A stretch of 64,000 bases of DNA from Bacilli bacterium (GTDB taxonomy: Bacteria; Bacillota_I; Bacilli_A; RF39; UBA660). The stretch lies in the NCBI GenBank assembly GCA_017511805.1, contig JAFWJA010000002.1, positions 43,620 through 107,619 of the forward strand. Direction: 5' to 3'. Below are positions 1 to 10,600 of the stretch, piece after piece. The position numbers and the translations under genes are program-made. The notes beneath the pieces were generated by a model that saw nothing but the letters and a program-made list of their open reading frames with translations, had not been told where the DNA came from and ran no database searches. How positions within the stretch are numbered: the first letter of the stretch is position 1; each line of letters starts with the position of its first letter.

Positions 1-3000
1 AGTGATTCTGATAATTTAGAATATCAAGTAGTAACATCAGATTTTGATGTTGTTAATAATACTAGAATAATATTAAAGGATAGAGATCATTATTTAGCAG
101 CATATGATAAATATATTGATAAGTATAAAGAAGAATTATCTTCTTTAGATCTAAATAGTGAAGAGGCAAAAGAACTACAATCTCTAATAGATAGATTTAG
201 TACTGGAAAAACTGCTGTTATTGAAGAAAATAATAACAAAATTAATAAAGTGCTTGGGGATTTATCTTTATCAGATTCATGGGAAAGAGTAGAAAATAAA
301 AGTATTACTGTGGAAAATAATGGCAGCGATAAATTAATATTTGTTAAAGATGATGATGAAAATTATATATATTATTCATTAGAATCAGTTGAAATACCTG
401 ATAACAAACAATGTGTTATTAGAGAAGACTATTTAAAATATCTATCATTATCTGATAAAGAAAAGGAAAATGTAGAGATAATACCTGATATATGTGAAGA
501 AACAAATGAATATGTTGATAATTCTAGTGATGATTCAGGTGTATATGGTTCTAAATATCCAGAAAACTTTGGTACAGATGAATTTTTTAATACTACACAT
601 ATGAAGATTAAAGACCAAATGAGTACACCATTTTGTGTAATGTTTTCTACTATGGCTACTTTAGAAAATTATTTATATTCTAAATATCATCAACATTATT
701 CATTTTCTGAAAGATATGCTGCTTTAAAGATGACTAGACCATTTTATGATGATAATAATCATAACCAAGTAAATGTAATAGGTTATAGAACTGATTTAGA
801 TCATGGTTTCTCAAACTGGTCTGCAGCTAAATTAATAGGATATTATGGGCCTATATATGATGATGAATTGGCTTGGTTAGATAGTACAGCAAAAGCTAAA
901 ATAAGTACTATTGAAGGTAAAGTTGGAAGAGTAGATGTTAATGAAATTAGGGTAACAAATAATCTTTCATTAGATGAGATAAAAGAAAATGTAGTTACAA
1001 ATGGCGCTACTAAAACAGGAGCCTACATAACTACTTATGATTTTAAAAATAAATATTATTTTTATAGAAAATCAGATTCATCTACACATGCGATTACTAT
1101 AATAGGATGGGATGATACTATTCCTAAGACTATGTTCCAAAGTGGAGTGAGTGTTCCAAGTTCAGATGGTGCATTAATAATTAAAAATTCATATGGTACA
1201 TATGATGAACATAGTTTAAATGGATATTTCTATATGTCTTATTCACAATTCCGTAGAAATTATATGGCTATTCAAGATGCAGATTTTGATTTTAATGATA
1301 ACCAATATTTTTATGACTATGGAGTAAATGTAGAATCAGGTGATGCTACTTTTCAAGCAATTAAAATAACTAAGAATAATGCTAGAGAACAATTAAAAAG
1401 AATAAAATATGCAGTATATAATGATACAAAAGTAAGTATTTATTATATACCTAATGGTAATACAGAATTAAAGATAAGTAATGCCACTAAATTAGCAGAA
1501 AATATAATAGTAAAAGCAGGTATTCATACATTTGATTTAGATCAACCTATTGAATTAACTAATGATACTGCATATATAATTATTTCTGCTACAAATGAAG
1601 AAGATTTAGCAGTTCAAAAATATGATACTAGTGATACACCTTCTTCTTCATTAAGAAATAAAATGTTCTATTCAGCAACAGGGTCTTCCTTTTTAGATTT
1701 TTCAAATATAGGATATTCACCTATGATAGCGGCTTATACTGATAATATAGTAGATACAGATACTATAAAACCTGATGTACAACTACATTTAGGATCAGAA
1801 GATAAAGCTACTAGCCAATCATTATTATTACAATGTCATGATAAAGGCGGAGTAACAGGATATTATTTTGGAACTTCTAATCCATCTATATCAGATATGA
1901 CTAATACAGAAGATTTAGTTAAATTAAAAGAAGAAGGAATAATAAAAAATAATATTACAAATGGAACATATTACTTAGGATGTAAAGATGCTGCTGGTAA
2001 TTCAGATGTAGTAAGTGTTATTATTAGAAAATATACTGTTAATAATTATTATGAAAAGATTGAAGCTACTTCTACAGATGTATCAGATGAAAATTATGAT
2101 TTAGTTTCATCTCATACTTATTATATAAGAGATAATGGTAGTTTTTATCCAGATGAAGTTCATGATCATTTAGGCACTTTTAAAGGATATAGTACAATAG
2201 GAAATGGGTTAACTACTTCAAGAATAACAGTTTCAAGTGACAATGCTAATTATAATATGTATTTTAGTAGAAACAAGGTTACATATACAATTAGTTCAAC
2301 TATTAACAGGGGAAAAATAACTGCGAAGACTGTAATTCAACCTAATAATGAAATAACAGTAAATTTCTTTGGATTTGATGATGCCTTTAGTTTTACTAAA
2401 ACTATTGATGTAAAAGAAGGAGATACTTTAAAAGTAACAGCAACTCCAAATTCTGGATATTATTTAGATTCATGGAATGGTGCTATTACAGGTAGTGCAT
2501 CTCCAACATATATTCCATATGATTATAATACAACTAATAGAAATATAACAGCTTCATTTAGTACAACAGTTACTACTCATACAGTAACATTTATGAATGG
2601 TGATGAAGTATATGATGATGTTCAAGTATTAAAAGATGGAACACCTGCATCACAACCAGTTAATCCAACTAATGGTGATAAAAAATTCAAATATTGGAGT
2701 ACATCTACTACTGGTACAGCATATGACTTTAGTACAGCAGTAACTAGTGATTTAACTTTATATGCTATATATGAACAAGATACATATACAGTTAGATTTA
2801 AAAAAGATGGTAAAAACTATATAGAACCATATACTGTTACATCAGGAGAAAAAATAACTGCTCCAACACCAAATCCAGAAAAAGATGGCTATACATTTAA
2901 ATACTGGAGTACAAAGTCTAATGGAACTGCATATAATTTTAATACACCAGTAACAAGTAATATAACTTTATATGCAGTATTTGAAATAAAAACTTATACA

Positions 3001-3819
3001 GTAACATTTAAAAATGGTAATGATACTTTTGGTACACCAATTACTGTTAATCATGGAGAAACTGTAACTCCACCAAGTACTAATCCAGAACAAGCTGGTC
3101 GTACATTTACTCATTGGAGTATATTAGAAAATGGAGAAACTCCATATAACTTTAGTACAGCAGTAACAGGTAATATAACTTTATATGCAGTATTTTCAAA
3201 TGATACATATACAGTAACATTTAAAAATGGAAATAGTAATTATGGTAGTCCAATTACAGTTAATTATGGAGAAACTGTAACCGCACCAAGTACAACTCCT
3301 AAAAAAGATGGATATACTTTTAGTTATTGGAGTTTAACTGCTAATGGTGAAGCATTTGATTTTACTACACCAATAACTAAGAATACAGATTTATATGCAG
3401 TATATTCCTTAAATGAACTAAGTCTTAGAAATACAAAAAATATGCATGTTACTGATAGTAAATTTTATGCTAGACCAGTTAATAATCTATATGTAGATAG
3501 AGGTAGTATATTTAATAACTTAGTATCTACCGCAGAAGTAAAGATATATGATAAAAACAATTCTGAAATATCTACTAATAGTACACCTATAGGAACAGGT
3601 TATAAGATTAAATCAGGAACTAATGTATTTGATTTTGTAATTTATGGTGATGTAGATCAAAATGCAATAGTTAATACAAATGATTTAAGAATAATATATA
3701 AAATAATTACATCTTCAATAGAAGTAGGCGAATTAAATTTAGAAGCAGCTGATTATGATGGAGATGATACTGTAACTGTTAATGATTTAAGAAATACGTA
3801 CTTATTAATAACTAAATAA
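1..3819 (+). CDS. Papain-family (C1) cysteine peptidase with B-repeats and dockerin, 5' partial
   Basis: The frame is open from base 1, so the gene starts upstream; the GTG at 250 is internal because the preceding 83 codons match the N-terminal region of the three downstream paralogues. Visible residues are numbered from base 1. A papain-type catalytic domain holds Cys212 (QMSTPFC context, with the oxyanion-hole Gln six residues before), His363 (THAITIIGWDD) and Asn396 (KNSYG), so the triad looks intact. A lectin-like region follows (about nt 1300-1740), then an Ig-like segment (1750-2030), four InlB-type B-repeats (about 2575-3400, motifs such as YTVTFKNGN and LYAVF), a linker module and a dockerin (3640-3819) with two calcium-loop motifs, DVDQNAIVNTNDL and DYDGDDTVTVNDL. 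It is inferred to be a surface or secreted protease that docks to a cohesin partner; no cohesin is seen in this window. Its C-terminus is more diverged than those of the other three copies. Confidence 0.9.
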   Translation, partial: SDSDNLEYQVVTSDFDVVNNTRIILKDRDHYLAAYDKYIDKYKEELSSLDLNSEEAKELQSLIDRFSTGKTAVIEENNNKINKVLGDLSLSDSWERVENKSITVENNGSDKLIFVKDDDENYIYYSLESVEIPDNKQCVIREDYLKYLSLSDKEKENVEIIPDICEETNEYVDNSSDDSGVYGSKYPENFGTDEFFNTTHMKIKDQMSTPFCVMFSTMATLENYLYSKYHQHYSFSERYAALKMTRPFYDDNNHNQVNVIGYRTDLDHGFSNWSAAKLIGYYGPIYDDELAWLDSTAKAKISTIEGKVGRVDVNEIRVTNNLSLDEIKENVVTNGATKTGAYITTYDFKNKYYFYRKSDSSTHAITIIGWDDTIPKTMFQSGVSVPSSDGALIIKNSYGTYDEHSLNGYFYMSYSQFRRNYMAIQDADFDFNDNQYFYDYGVNVESGDATFQAIKITKNNAREQLKRIKYAVYNDTKVSIYYIPNGNTELKISNATKLAENIIVKAGIHTFDLDQPIELTNDTAYIIISATNEEDLAVQKYDTSDTPSSSLRNKMFYSATGSSFLDFSNIGYSPMIAAYTDNIVDTDTIKPDVQLHLGSEDKATSQSLLLQCHDKGGVTGYYFGTSNPSISDMTNTEDLVKLKEEGIIKNNITNGTYYLGCKDAAGNSDVVSVIIRKYTVNNYYEKIEATSTDVSDENYDLVSSHTYYIRDNGSFYPDEVHDHLGTFKGYSTIGNGLTTSRITVSSDNANYNMYFSRNKVTYTISSTINRGKITAKTVIQPNNEITVNFFGFDDAFSFTKTIDVKEGDTLKVTATPNSGYYLDSWNGAITGSASPTYIPYDYNTTNRNITASFSTTVTTHTVTFMNGDEVYDDVQVLKDGTPASQPVNPTNGDKKFKYWSTSTTGTAYDFSTAVTSDLTLYAIYEQDTYTVRFKKDGKNYIEPYTVTSGEKITAPTPNPEKDGYTFKYWSTKSNGTAYNFNTPVTSNITLYAVFEIKTYTVTFKNGNDTFGTPITVNHGETVTPPSTNPEQAGRTFTHWSILENGETPYNFSTAVTGNITLYAVFSNDTYTVTFKNGNSNYGSPITVNYGETVTAPSTTPKKDGYTFSYWSLTANGEAFDFTTPITKNTDLYAVYSLNELSLRNTKNMHVTDSKFYARPVNNLYVDRGSIFNNLVSTAEVKIYDKNNSEISTNSTPIGTGYKIKSGTNVFDFVIYGDVDQNAIVNTNDLRIIYKIITSSIEVGELNLEAADYDGDDTVTVNDLRNTYLLITK

Positions 3820-3820
3820 A

Positions 3821-3846
3821 AGAAACATTTTATATGTTTCTTTTTG
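3821..3846 (+). terminator. Rho-independent terminator after first peptidase gene
   Basis: A 7-bp stem, AGAAACA / TGTTTCT, with a 7-base loop is followed by a short T-run. It begins two bases after the TAA stop. Confidence 0.8.
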
Positions 3847-3875
3847 TTTACAAAAAATAGTATTTTTATTATAAT
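3847..3875 (+). promoter_or_regulatory. Sigma-A-type promoter of second peptidase gene
   Basis: A -35 box TTTACA (3847-3852) lies 17 bp from a -10 box TATAAT (3870-3875). The ribosome site AGGAG (3882-3886) precedes the ATG at 3897 by 10 bases. The promoter directly abuts the upstream terminator, so the gene appears to be a separate transcription unit. Confidence 0.7.
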
Positions 3876-3896
3876 TATAATAGGAGATTAGCATAA

Positions 3897-6800
3897 ATGA
3901 AAAAGAGTAAAGTAATGGTTATTTCGGCCATAACATTTATTATAATTATTTGGTTTGTAATGATAACTCTAGTAAAAACTGGAGTCTTTTCTCATTTGAA
4001 TGCTGATGTAAGTAACATAGTTAATAATAATGATTTAAATATTAGTTTTAAGAAGAATAGTAATACGATTACTATTGAAAATACTGATAATAAAAATTTT
4101 GTTTATCAAGTAGTTGAAACTGATTTTAATATAGTAAATAGTGTTAAAGAAACAATTAGAAATAGAGACCATTATATAGATTCATATAATAAGTATATTA
4201 GTAATTATAAAGAACAATTATCTAATATAGATCAAGATAGTGAAGAAGCAAAAAAACTTAATGAATATATATCTAAATTTGAAAATGGAATTAATGATCA
4301 AATAACAATATGTAATGAAAAGATAAATAGTTTAATACCTGAATCAATTTCATTATCTGATTCTAATTGGATAGAATTAAATGATAATAAAATAGTACTA
4401 GAACAAGATAATAAAGATAAACTAGTATTCGTTAAAGATTTTAATAATACTTATGTATATTATTCAATTGATTCTAAGCCTGAATTAAGTGCGGATTTAT
4501 GTGAAGTAAGTGAAGATTATTTAAAATATTTATCTTTATCATCTGAAGAAAAAAAGAGTTTTGGAATAGTTCCTGAGATATGTGCTAGTGAAGAAGATTC
4601 TACTAGATCTAGTGATGATATAGGAGAACTACCAAATAAGTATCCATCTAATTTTGGTACTAATGAATTCTTTGAAACAACAGTAGAAAATATGAAGAAT
4701 CAAATGACAACACCATTTTGTACAGCTTTCGCAACAACTGCGTCATTAGAAAGTTATTTATATAGAACAACTGGTAAAGTATACACGTTTTCAGAAAGAT
4801 ATGCTGCTTATAAAATGACAACACCATTTAGTCATGGACGTGTTAATCCTATTGGTGTTAGGACAGCTTTAGATGGTGGTTTTTCAGAAATAGAGATGGC
4901 TAAGTTTTTAGGATATTATGGACCAGTTTATGATGAAGAAATGCCAATGATTAATTCAATGGATGCTATTGATATATCAGAAATAGATAGAGATCCAGTT
5001 GTAGATATAAATGAGATTTATGTTAAAAATGAAACTAATGATATAGTTAATAAGATAAAGGAAAGCGTTTATACATATGGTGATGTAGCAATATCTATTT
5101 CATATGATAAAGCTTATCTTTATAATGGTAGTTTTTATAATAATGTAGATACAACAACTGATCATGCAGTTACTGTAATTGGTTGGGATGATAATTATCC
5201 TAAAGAAAATTTTAATCCTGAAAGAAGACCATCTAGTAATGGAGCATTAATAATAAAGAATTCTTATGGTAACGAGATGCAAGGTGGAATAAATGGTTAC
5301 TTCTATCTTTCATATGAAGATACTTCATTAAGTGGATATTTTTCAGTAAGAGATGTAGATTTTGATTTTTCAGATAATCAATATTTCTATGATTTTGGTG
5401 GAGATTTAGGAACTGTAAGCAGTTTTACATATAATGGTTATAACCATAATTTACTATATCAAGCAATTAAATTAAATGTAGGTAATTATAATGAACATTT
5501 AACTAAAATTAAATATACAATGAAGACTGATTCAAATGTTGAATTCTATTTGGCCAAAAGTAATGACACTATTTCAGGTGGTGTTGTTTTAAAAACTATA
5601 TCAAGAATAGGAGAAGTAAATGCTACTGCAGGTGTTCATACATATGAATTAGATGAACCAATACAATTAAATCTTAGTAGTGGTATTTATTATGTTGTTA
5701 TGAAATCAGATGTAGCTTCTTCATATTTTCAAAAAACACCATCAACATCAACAAGCTCAAGAGATAATTTGATGTTCATATCAGATAATGGTACGGAGTT
5801 TTATGATACTGCAGATATGTATTTATCTCCTATGTTAGCAGCTTATACTGATGTAATTGAAACTCCAAGCAATGATTCGACTAAACCAAAAGTAAGTCTA
5901 GCAGGTGGTGGTATTCAAAATAAAGAAGGTGCTGAAGTTACATTAAGATGTAGTGATAATGTAGGTGTAACAGGATACTATTTTGGAACTTCAAATCCTT
6001 CATTAAATGCTATGACAACTACAACTGGACTTGATGATATAACAAGTGAAGGTCTAAGAAAAACAGGATTAACAGATGGAACTTATTACTTTGGTTGTAG
6101 AGATGAAAAAGGTAATTATGATGTAGATAGCATGACAATAGATAAGTTTAATCTTGTTGATGTTGTTGAAAAGTTAAATGGAAATAAGGATTATCATAAT
6201 ACAAATAATTATGAAGTAAGATCACAAGTACCATATTATATAAGAAAAAATGGTTTAGTAACAGCATGTCAAAGACAACAAAGAAAGAATGGTTCATTAG
6301 TATATAATTACGCAAAAGGATTTAATCCACCTGAAGAAGTAAATAACTTCTTGGGATATAGTACATCAACAATAAGTAGTAATCTTTCTTTTGACCCAAT
6401 TGCTATTAATATTAATAATCAAATAACATTATATATGTGGTACGATAGAAAAACTTATGAAGCAACTATTAAAAGTGAACAGGATGGTAGTATAACTGCT
6501 TCAACAACAAATCAAAGTAATAATAGTGTAACTGTTAATTCTAATAGTACTGATACTTTAACAGTTAAACATGGTGATACAATTAGCTTAACCGCATCAC
6601 CATCATCAGGTTATCATTTAACATCATGGTCAGGTGGATATGTAAGTGGTAGTGAAGAATCGGTAATAGGGCCAGTTGTAACAGATGCAGTTAGAGTTAT
6701 AGGTACATTTAGTAATCAAGCACTAACTCATACAGTAACATTTAAAATAGGAAGTAATATATATGGAGATGTTCAAAATGTTCCAGATGGAGGAACAGCA

Positions 6801-7547
6801 ACAAAACCAACTGATCCAGGTAAAGTAGGATATGTATTTAATTATTGGAGTTTAGAGGAAAATGGTTCTGAATATAACTTTAATACACCAGTAACAGGAG
6901 ATATAGTATTACATGCTGTATATACAAAAGAAACATATACTATAACATTTAATACACATGGAGGATCTGAAATAGAATCACAAACAGTAACGCATGGAGG
7001 AAAGGCTACGCAACCAACCCCACCAACAAGAACTGGATATAATTTCATAAGATGGAGTCTAACAGAGAATGGAACAGAATCATATGATTTTAATACACAA
7101 GTTACAAAAAGTATAACTATTCATGCAGTATGGACTCAAAATAGTATTCAAATTAAAGATGAAACAAATATGTATATAAGAGATGATAAGTTCTATGTAA
7201 GACCAACTGAATTATTATATATAGATAAAAATACTATATTTAATAATCTAGTATCTACTTCAGGAGTAAATATATATGATAAAGATAATAATGTAGTTTC
7301 AGATGGTACTGCATCTATCGCAACAGGTTATAAAATATCTTCAGGAGAAACAAATTACACAATAATAATATATGGTGATATTGACTTAGATGGAACAGTA
7401 ACAAGTAATGATTTAAGACTAGAATATAATCATATTACCGCAGGATTTAACTTAGGAAATCTAAGTTTATCAGCCGCAGACTTTGATGGCGATGGAATAG
7501 TAGGAGTTAACGATTTAAGAAATATATATGTATTAATAACACATTAA
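3897..7547 (+). CDS. Papain-family (C1) cysteine peptidase with B-repeats and dockerin
   Basis: The protein has 1216 residues. An N-terminal hydrophobic segment (about 8-27) looks like an uncleaved signal anchor or signal peptide. Residues 35-240 form a family-specific, partly helical region that could be a propeptide. The papain domain (about 245-490) carries Cys275 (QMTTPFC), His423 (DHAVTVIGWDD) and Asn455 (KNSYG). A lectin-like domain (about 495-660), an Ig-like segment starting near TKPKVSLAGGG, a repeat-like region and two clear B-repeats (nt 6725-6920 and 6935-7135) follow. A linker module of about 75 residues (IQIKDETNMYIRD) leads into a dockerin (nt 7372-7547; DIDLDGTVTSNDL and DFDGDGIVGVNDL). 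The gene has its own promoter and terminator. The triad is complete, so it is predicted active; substrate and partner are unknown. Confidence 0.9.
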   Translation: MKKSKVMVISAITFIIIIWFVMITLVKTGVFSHLNADVSNIVNNNDLNISFKKNSNTITIENTDNKNFVYQVVETDFNIVNSVKETIRNRDHYIDSYNKYISNYKEQLSNIDQDSEEAKKLNEYISKFENGINDQITICNEKINSLIPESISLSDSNWIELNDNKIVLEQDNKDKLVFVKDFNNTYVYYSIDSKPELSADLCEVSEDYLKYLSLSSEEKKSFGIVPEICASEEDSTRSSDDIGELPNKYPSNFGTNEFFETTVENMKNQMTTPFCTAFATTASLESYLYRTTGKVYTFSERYAAYKMTTPFSHGRVNPIGVRTALDGGFSEIEMAKFLGYYGPVYDEEMPMINSMDAIDISEIDRDPVVDINEIYVKNETNDIVNKIKESVYTYGDVAISISYDKAYLYNGSFYNNVDTTTDHAVTVIGWDDNYPKENFNPERRPSSNGALIIKNSYGNEMQGGINGYFYLSYEDTSLSGYFSVRDVDFDFSDNQYFYDFGGDLGTVSSFTYNGYNHNLLYQAIKLNVGNYNEHLTKIKYTMKTDSNVEFYLAKSNDTISGGVVLKTISRIGEVNATAGVHTYELDEPIQLNLSSGIYYVVMKSDVASSYFQKTPSTSTSSRDNLMFISDNGTEFYDTADMYLSPMLAAYTDVIETPSNDSTKPKVSLAGGGIQNKEGAEVTLRCSDNVGVTGYYFGTSNPSLNAMTTTTGLDDITSEGLRKTGLTDGTYYFGCRDEKGNYDVDSMTIDKFNLVDVVEKLNGNKDYHNTNNYEVRSQVPYYIRKNGLVTACQRQQRKNGSLVYNYAKGFNPPEEVNNFLGYSTSTISSNLSFDPIAININNQITLYMWYDRKTYEATIKSEQDGSITASTTNQSNNSVTVNSNSTDTLTVKHGDTISLTASPSSGYHLTSWSGGYVSGSEESVIGPVVTDAVRVIGTFSNQALTHTVTFKIGSNIYGDVQNVPDGGTATKPTDPGKVGYVFNYWSLEENGSEYNFNTPVTGDIVLHAVYTKETYTITFNTHGGSEIESQTVTHGGKATQPTPPTRTGYNFIRWSLTENGTESYDFNTQVTKSITIHAVWTQNSIQIKDETNMYIRDDKFYVRPTELLYIDKNTIFNNLVSTSGVNIYDKDNNVVSDGTASIATGYKISSGETNYTIIIYGDIDLDGTVTSNDLRLEYNHITAGFNLGNLSLSAADFDGDGIVGVNDLRNIYVLITH
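6935..7135 (+). repeat. B-repeat shared with the next peptidase gene
   Basis: The segment encoding FNTHGGSEIESQTVTHGGKA recurs nearly identically at about 10795-10921 and 11003-11129 in the downstream gene: three copies in two genes. Confidence 0.85.
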
Positions 7548-7555
7548 AATCATAT

Positions 7556-7582
7556 AAGAAGCATTTAATGCTTCTTTTTTTT
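7556..7582 (+). terminator. Rho-independent terminator after second peptidase gene
   Basis: The stem AAGAAGCAT / ATGCTTCTT is followed by eight T residues. The sequence is repeated almost base for base at 11610-11636. Confidence 0.85.
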
Positions 7583-7589
7583 ATATTTA

Positions 7590-7598
7590 TGGTATAAT
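7590..7598 (+). promoter_or_regulatory. Extended -10 promoter of third peptidase gene
   Basis: TGG-TATAAT matches the extended -10 form TGnTATAAT. No good -35 box is present, because that position falls in the terminator hairpin and T-run. AGGAGA (7605-7610) is the ribosome site for the ATG at 7621. Confidence 0.6.
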
Positions 7599-7620
7599 TA
7601 AAATAGGAGAATTAGATAGT

Positions 7621-10600
7621 ATGAATGATAAGAGAAAATTAATAATTTATTTAGCTATTTCGTTTGTTTTACTACTCTTTTTTATACTTATTATTTTAAG
7701 CAAATCAGGAATACTATTTAAGTTAAATGCGGATACCAGTAAATTAATTAATAATACAAATATAAATATTAATTTTAAAAAAGAAGACAAAAAAATAGTA
7801 ATAGATAATAAGAATAATTCTAGCTTACAATATCAATTAGTTGATGTCGATTTTATTACTGCTAATAATGTTAGATTGATTATTAAAAATAGAGATTATA
7901 ATATAAATGAATATAACAAATATAAAGAAAAAGATAGTAGTAGAATTGATTTAATTAATAATAAAATTAATTCAATTATAGATGAAAGTAATAATGAGTT
8001 AAATGAAATAGTTAACGATATTTCATTAAGTGATAATTGGATATCTGTAGAAAATAATGAAATAAATGTTACTGAAGATGGTAAAGATAAATTGATATTT
8101 GTAAAAGATTCAAATGATTATTATGTTTATTCTTCCATTAATTCAAAAGAAATATTAGATATAGAAGAATGTCCAATGAGTGAAGAATATATAAAATATA
8201 CACTTCTAAGTGCTGAAGAAAAAAAAGAGATGGAAATAGTACCATCTATATGTGAAGAAACTATTGAAGAAACTGATGATAGAAGAACTGTTGATGGAGC
8301 AACATATCCATCTAAATATCCTGAAAATTTTGGTACAGATGAATTTTTTAATAATACTAAAATTAAAGTAAAAAATCAGATGAGTACTCCATTATGTGTA
8401 GCTTTTGCTTCAATTTCAAGTCTAGAAAGTTATTTATTAAATAAATATAATGAACCATTTTATTTTTCTGAAAGATATACTGCAAATAAAATTACTAGAC
8501 CTGCAGGAGGAGATGAAAATCCAATAGGTAATAGAACTGATTTAGATGGAGGTATTACTAATGATGAAATACTAAAATCTATTGGTTTTTATGGTGCCGT
8601 GTATGAAGATGAGTTACCTTGGGTAAATAATAAATATTATTCTTTATCTGAAATTAATAAAGAATCTGTAGTAAATGTTAAAGAAATATTAGAAAAAGGT
8701 GGCTCAACATGTTCTGCAAGTAAAATTGAAGAAATAAAAGAATATATTACCAAATATGGTGCAGTTCGTGTGGATATTTATCATCATTCTACCTATAATA
8801 ATTATGGAAGTTATTATTATGATGGCTCTGAAGCTATAAACCATGCAGTTTCAGTAATTGGTTGGGATGATAATTATCCTAAAGAAAAATTTAAAACTGG
8901 TAATCAACCATCAAGAAATGGAGCATTTATAGTAAAAAATTCGTGGGGTGCTGCTTGGAATAGAGGTATTAACGGTTATTTCTATATTTCTTATGATGAT
9001 GTAAATGTATGTAAGAATATATTATCAGTACAAGATGTAGATTTTAATTTACCTGATAACCAATATTTTTATGATTATGGGGGATCTATTTCAAATGTAT
9101 ATATGAGCAGTGATCTATTAAATAAAATATATTATTATGCAATTAAAATAGATAGAAAAGATCCTAATGAAAAACTAGCTATGGTTAAATATCAATTAAA
9201 ATCATCTGAAACAGTGAATTTTTATATAACAAATAAATCTAGTTTTAATAATAAGACTCTAATTGGTACTGAACAAGGCCATTCAGGTATTAATACATTT
9301 GAGTTTGAGACACCAATTGATTTTCCTTATTCTAGTTTTTATTTAATTATTCAAATATCAGATGATAAGAAATTAATGCTCCAAAATTATCCTACATCAA
9401 CTGAAGATAGATCAGGAAAAATGTTTTACTCAAAAGATGGTTCTACATTTTATGATATGGCAAATGATAATTATTCTCCTTTATTAGCAGCATATTCTAT
9501 TATTGATAATTCAAGTACTAATGACACAACTAAACCAAAAGTAAATATTTCTGGTGGTGGAATTCAAAAAACAGGTGGTGGTGAAGTAACACTAATGTGT
9601 AGCGATAATACAGGAATAACTGGATATTATTTTGGTACAACTAATCCATCTACTAGTTCTATGACTACAACTGCAAATATGGATAAACTAACGAGTTCAG
9701 GGCTCGTTAAAACAGGGTTGGCAGCAGGAAAATATTATCTAGGTTGCAAAGATGCCGCAGGCAATTATGATGTAGATGATATTACAATTAGAAAGTTTAA
9801 TGTAAATGAATTATTAATGAATGTTGATGGTTCTGAATATCCATGTGATAATACTAATTATAGTCAAATATCAACTACGCCATATTATGTACGTGATGGA
9901 GGTTCTATTACTTTAACTTATATTAATAATGATGGTGACAAATATTATTTTGAAAACTCATATACTAAACCTATAGAAGCAGATGTTTTTAAAGGATATT
10001 CAAGTTCTTATAGTTCATCTCCACCTTCAATTAGTTCTACTGTTAGTAACATTAAAATAAATAATCTTACATATTATATGTGGTATACAAGGGCAACATA
10101 TAGAATAAAGGTTACTAGTGGTGATAATGGAAGCATTACAGTTACATCAAATACTAATAATGATACTACGGTAACTGTGCCAGCTGGATCTACAAAGTAT
10201 ATTAATATATATCATGGAGATACTTTAAATGTAGTAGCAACACCAAATAGTGGTTATCACTTAGATTCATGGGGTGGTAATTACATTTCTGGTAGTAACG
10301 CTACTGTAGTTGGACCAGAAGTAACAAAAGAATTAACTATTTCTGGAACATTTAGTGACCAAGTTCCAAATTATACAGTAACATTTGATTCAAAAGGAGG
10401 ATCAACAGTTGCATCTCAAACAATACAATCTGGTGGAAAAGCAACAAAACCAAGTGATCCAACAAAAACAGGATATACATTTAAACATTGGAGTACTACA
10501 GATGGAGGTACTGCTTATGATTTTAATACTGCAATAACAGGAAATCTAACACTATATGCTGTATGGCAAATAAATACGTATACAGTAACATTTAATACAC

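Larger units (their letters stand above)
7548..7620 (+). repeat. Duplicated terminator-promoter spacer, copy 1
   Basis: The whole spacer from stop codon to ribosome site is nearly identical to 11602-11673; differences are confined to the last few bases before the start codon. It is direct evidence of tandem gene duplication or later conversion. Confidence 0.9.

Noticed and set aside
250..3819. GTG at 250 as the start of the first peptidase gene
   Set aside because: The frame is open back to base 1 and the upstream codons match the N-terminal regions of the three paralogues, so the true start lies before the window.
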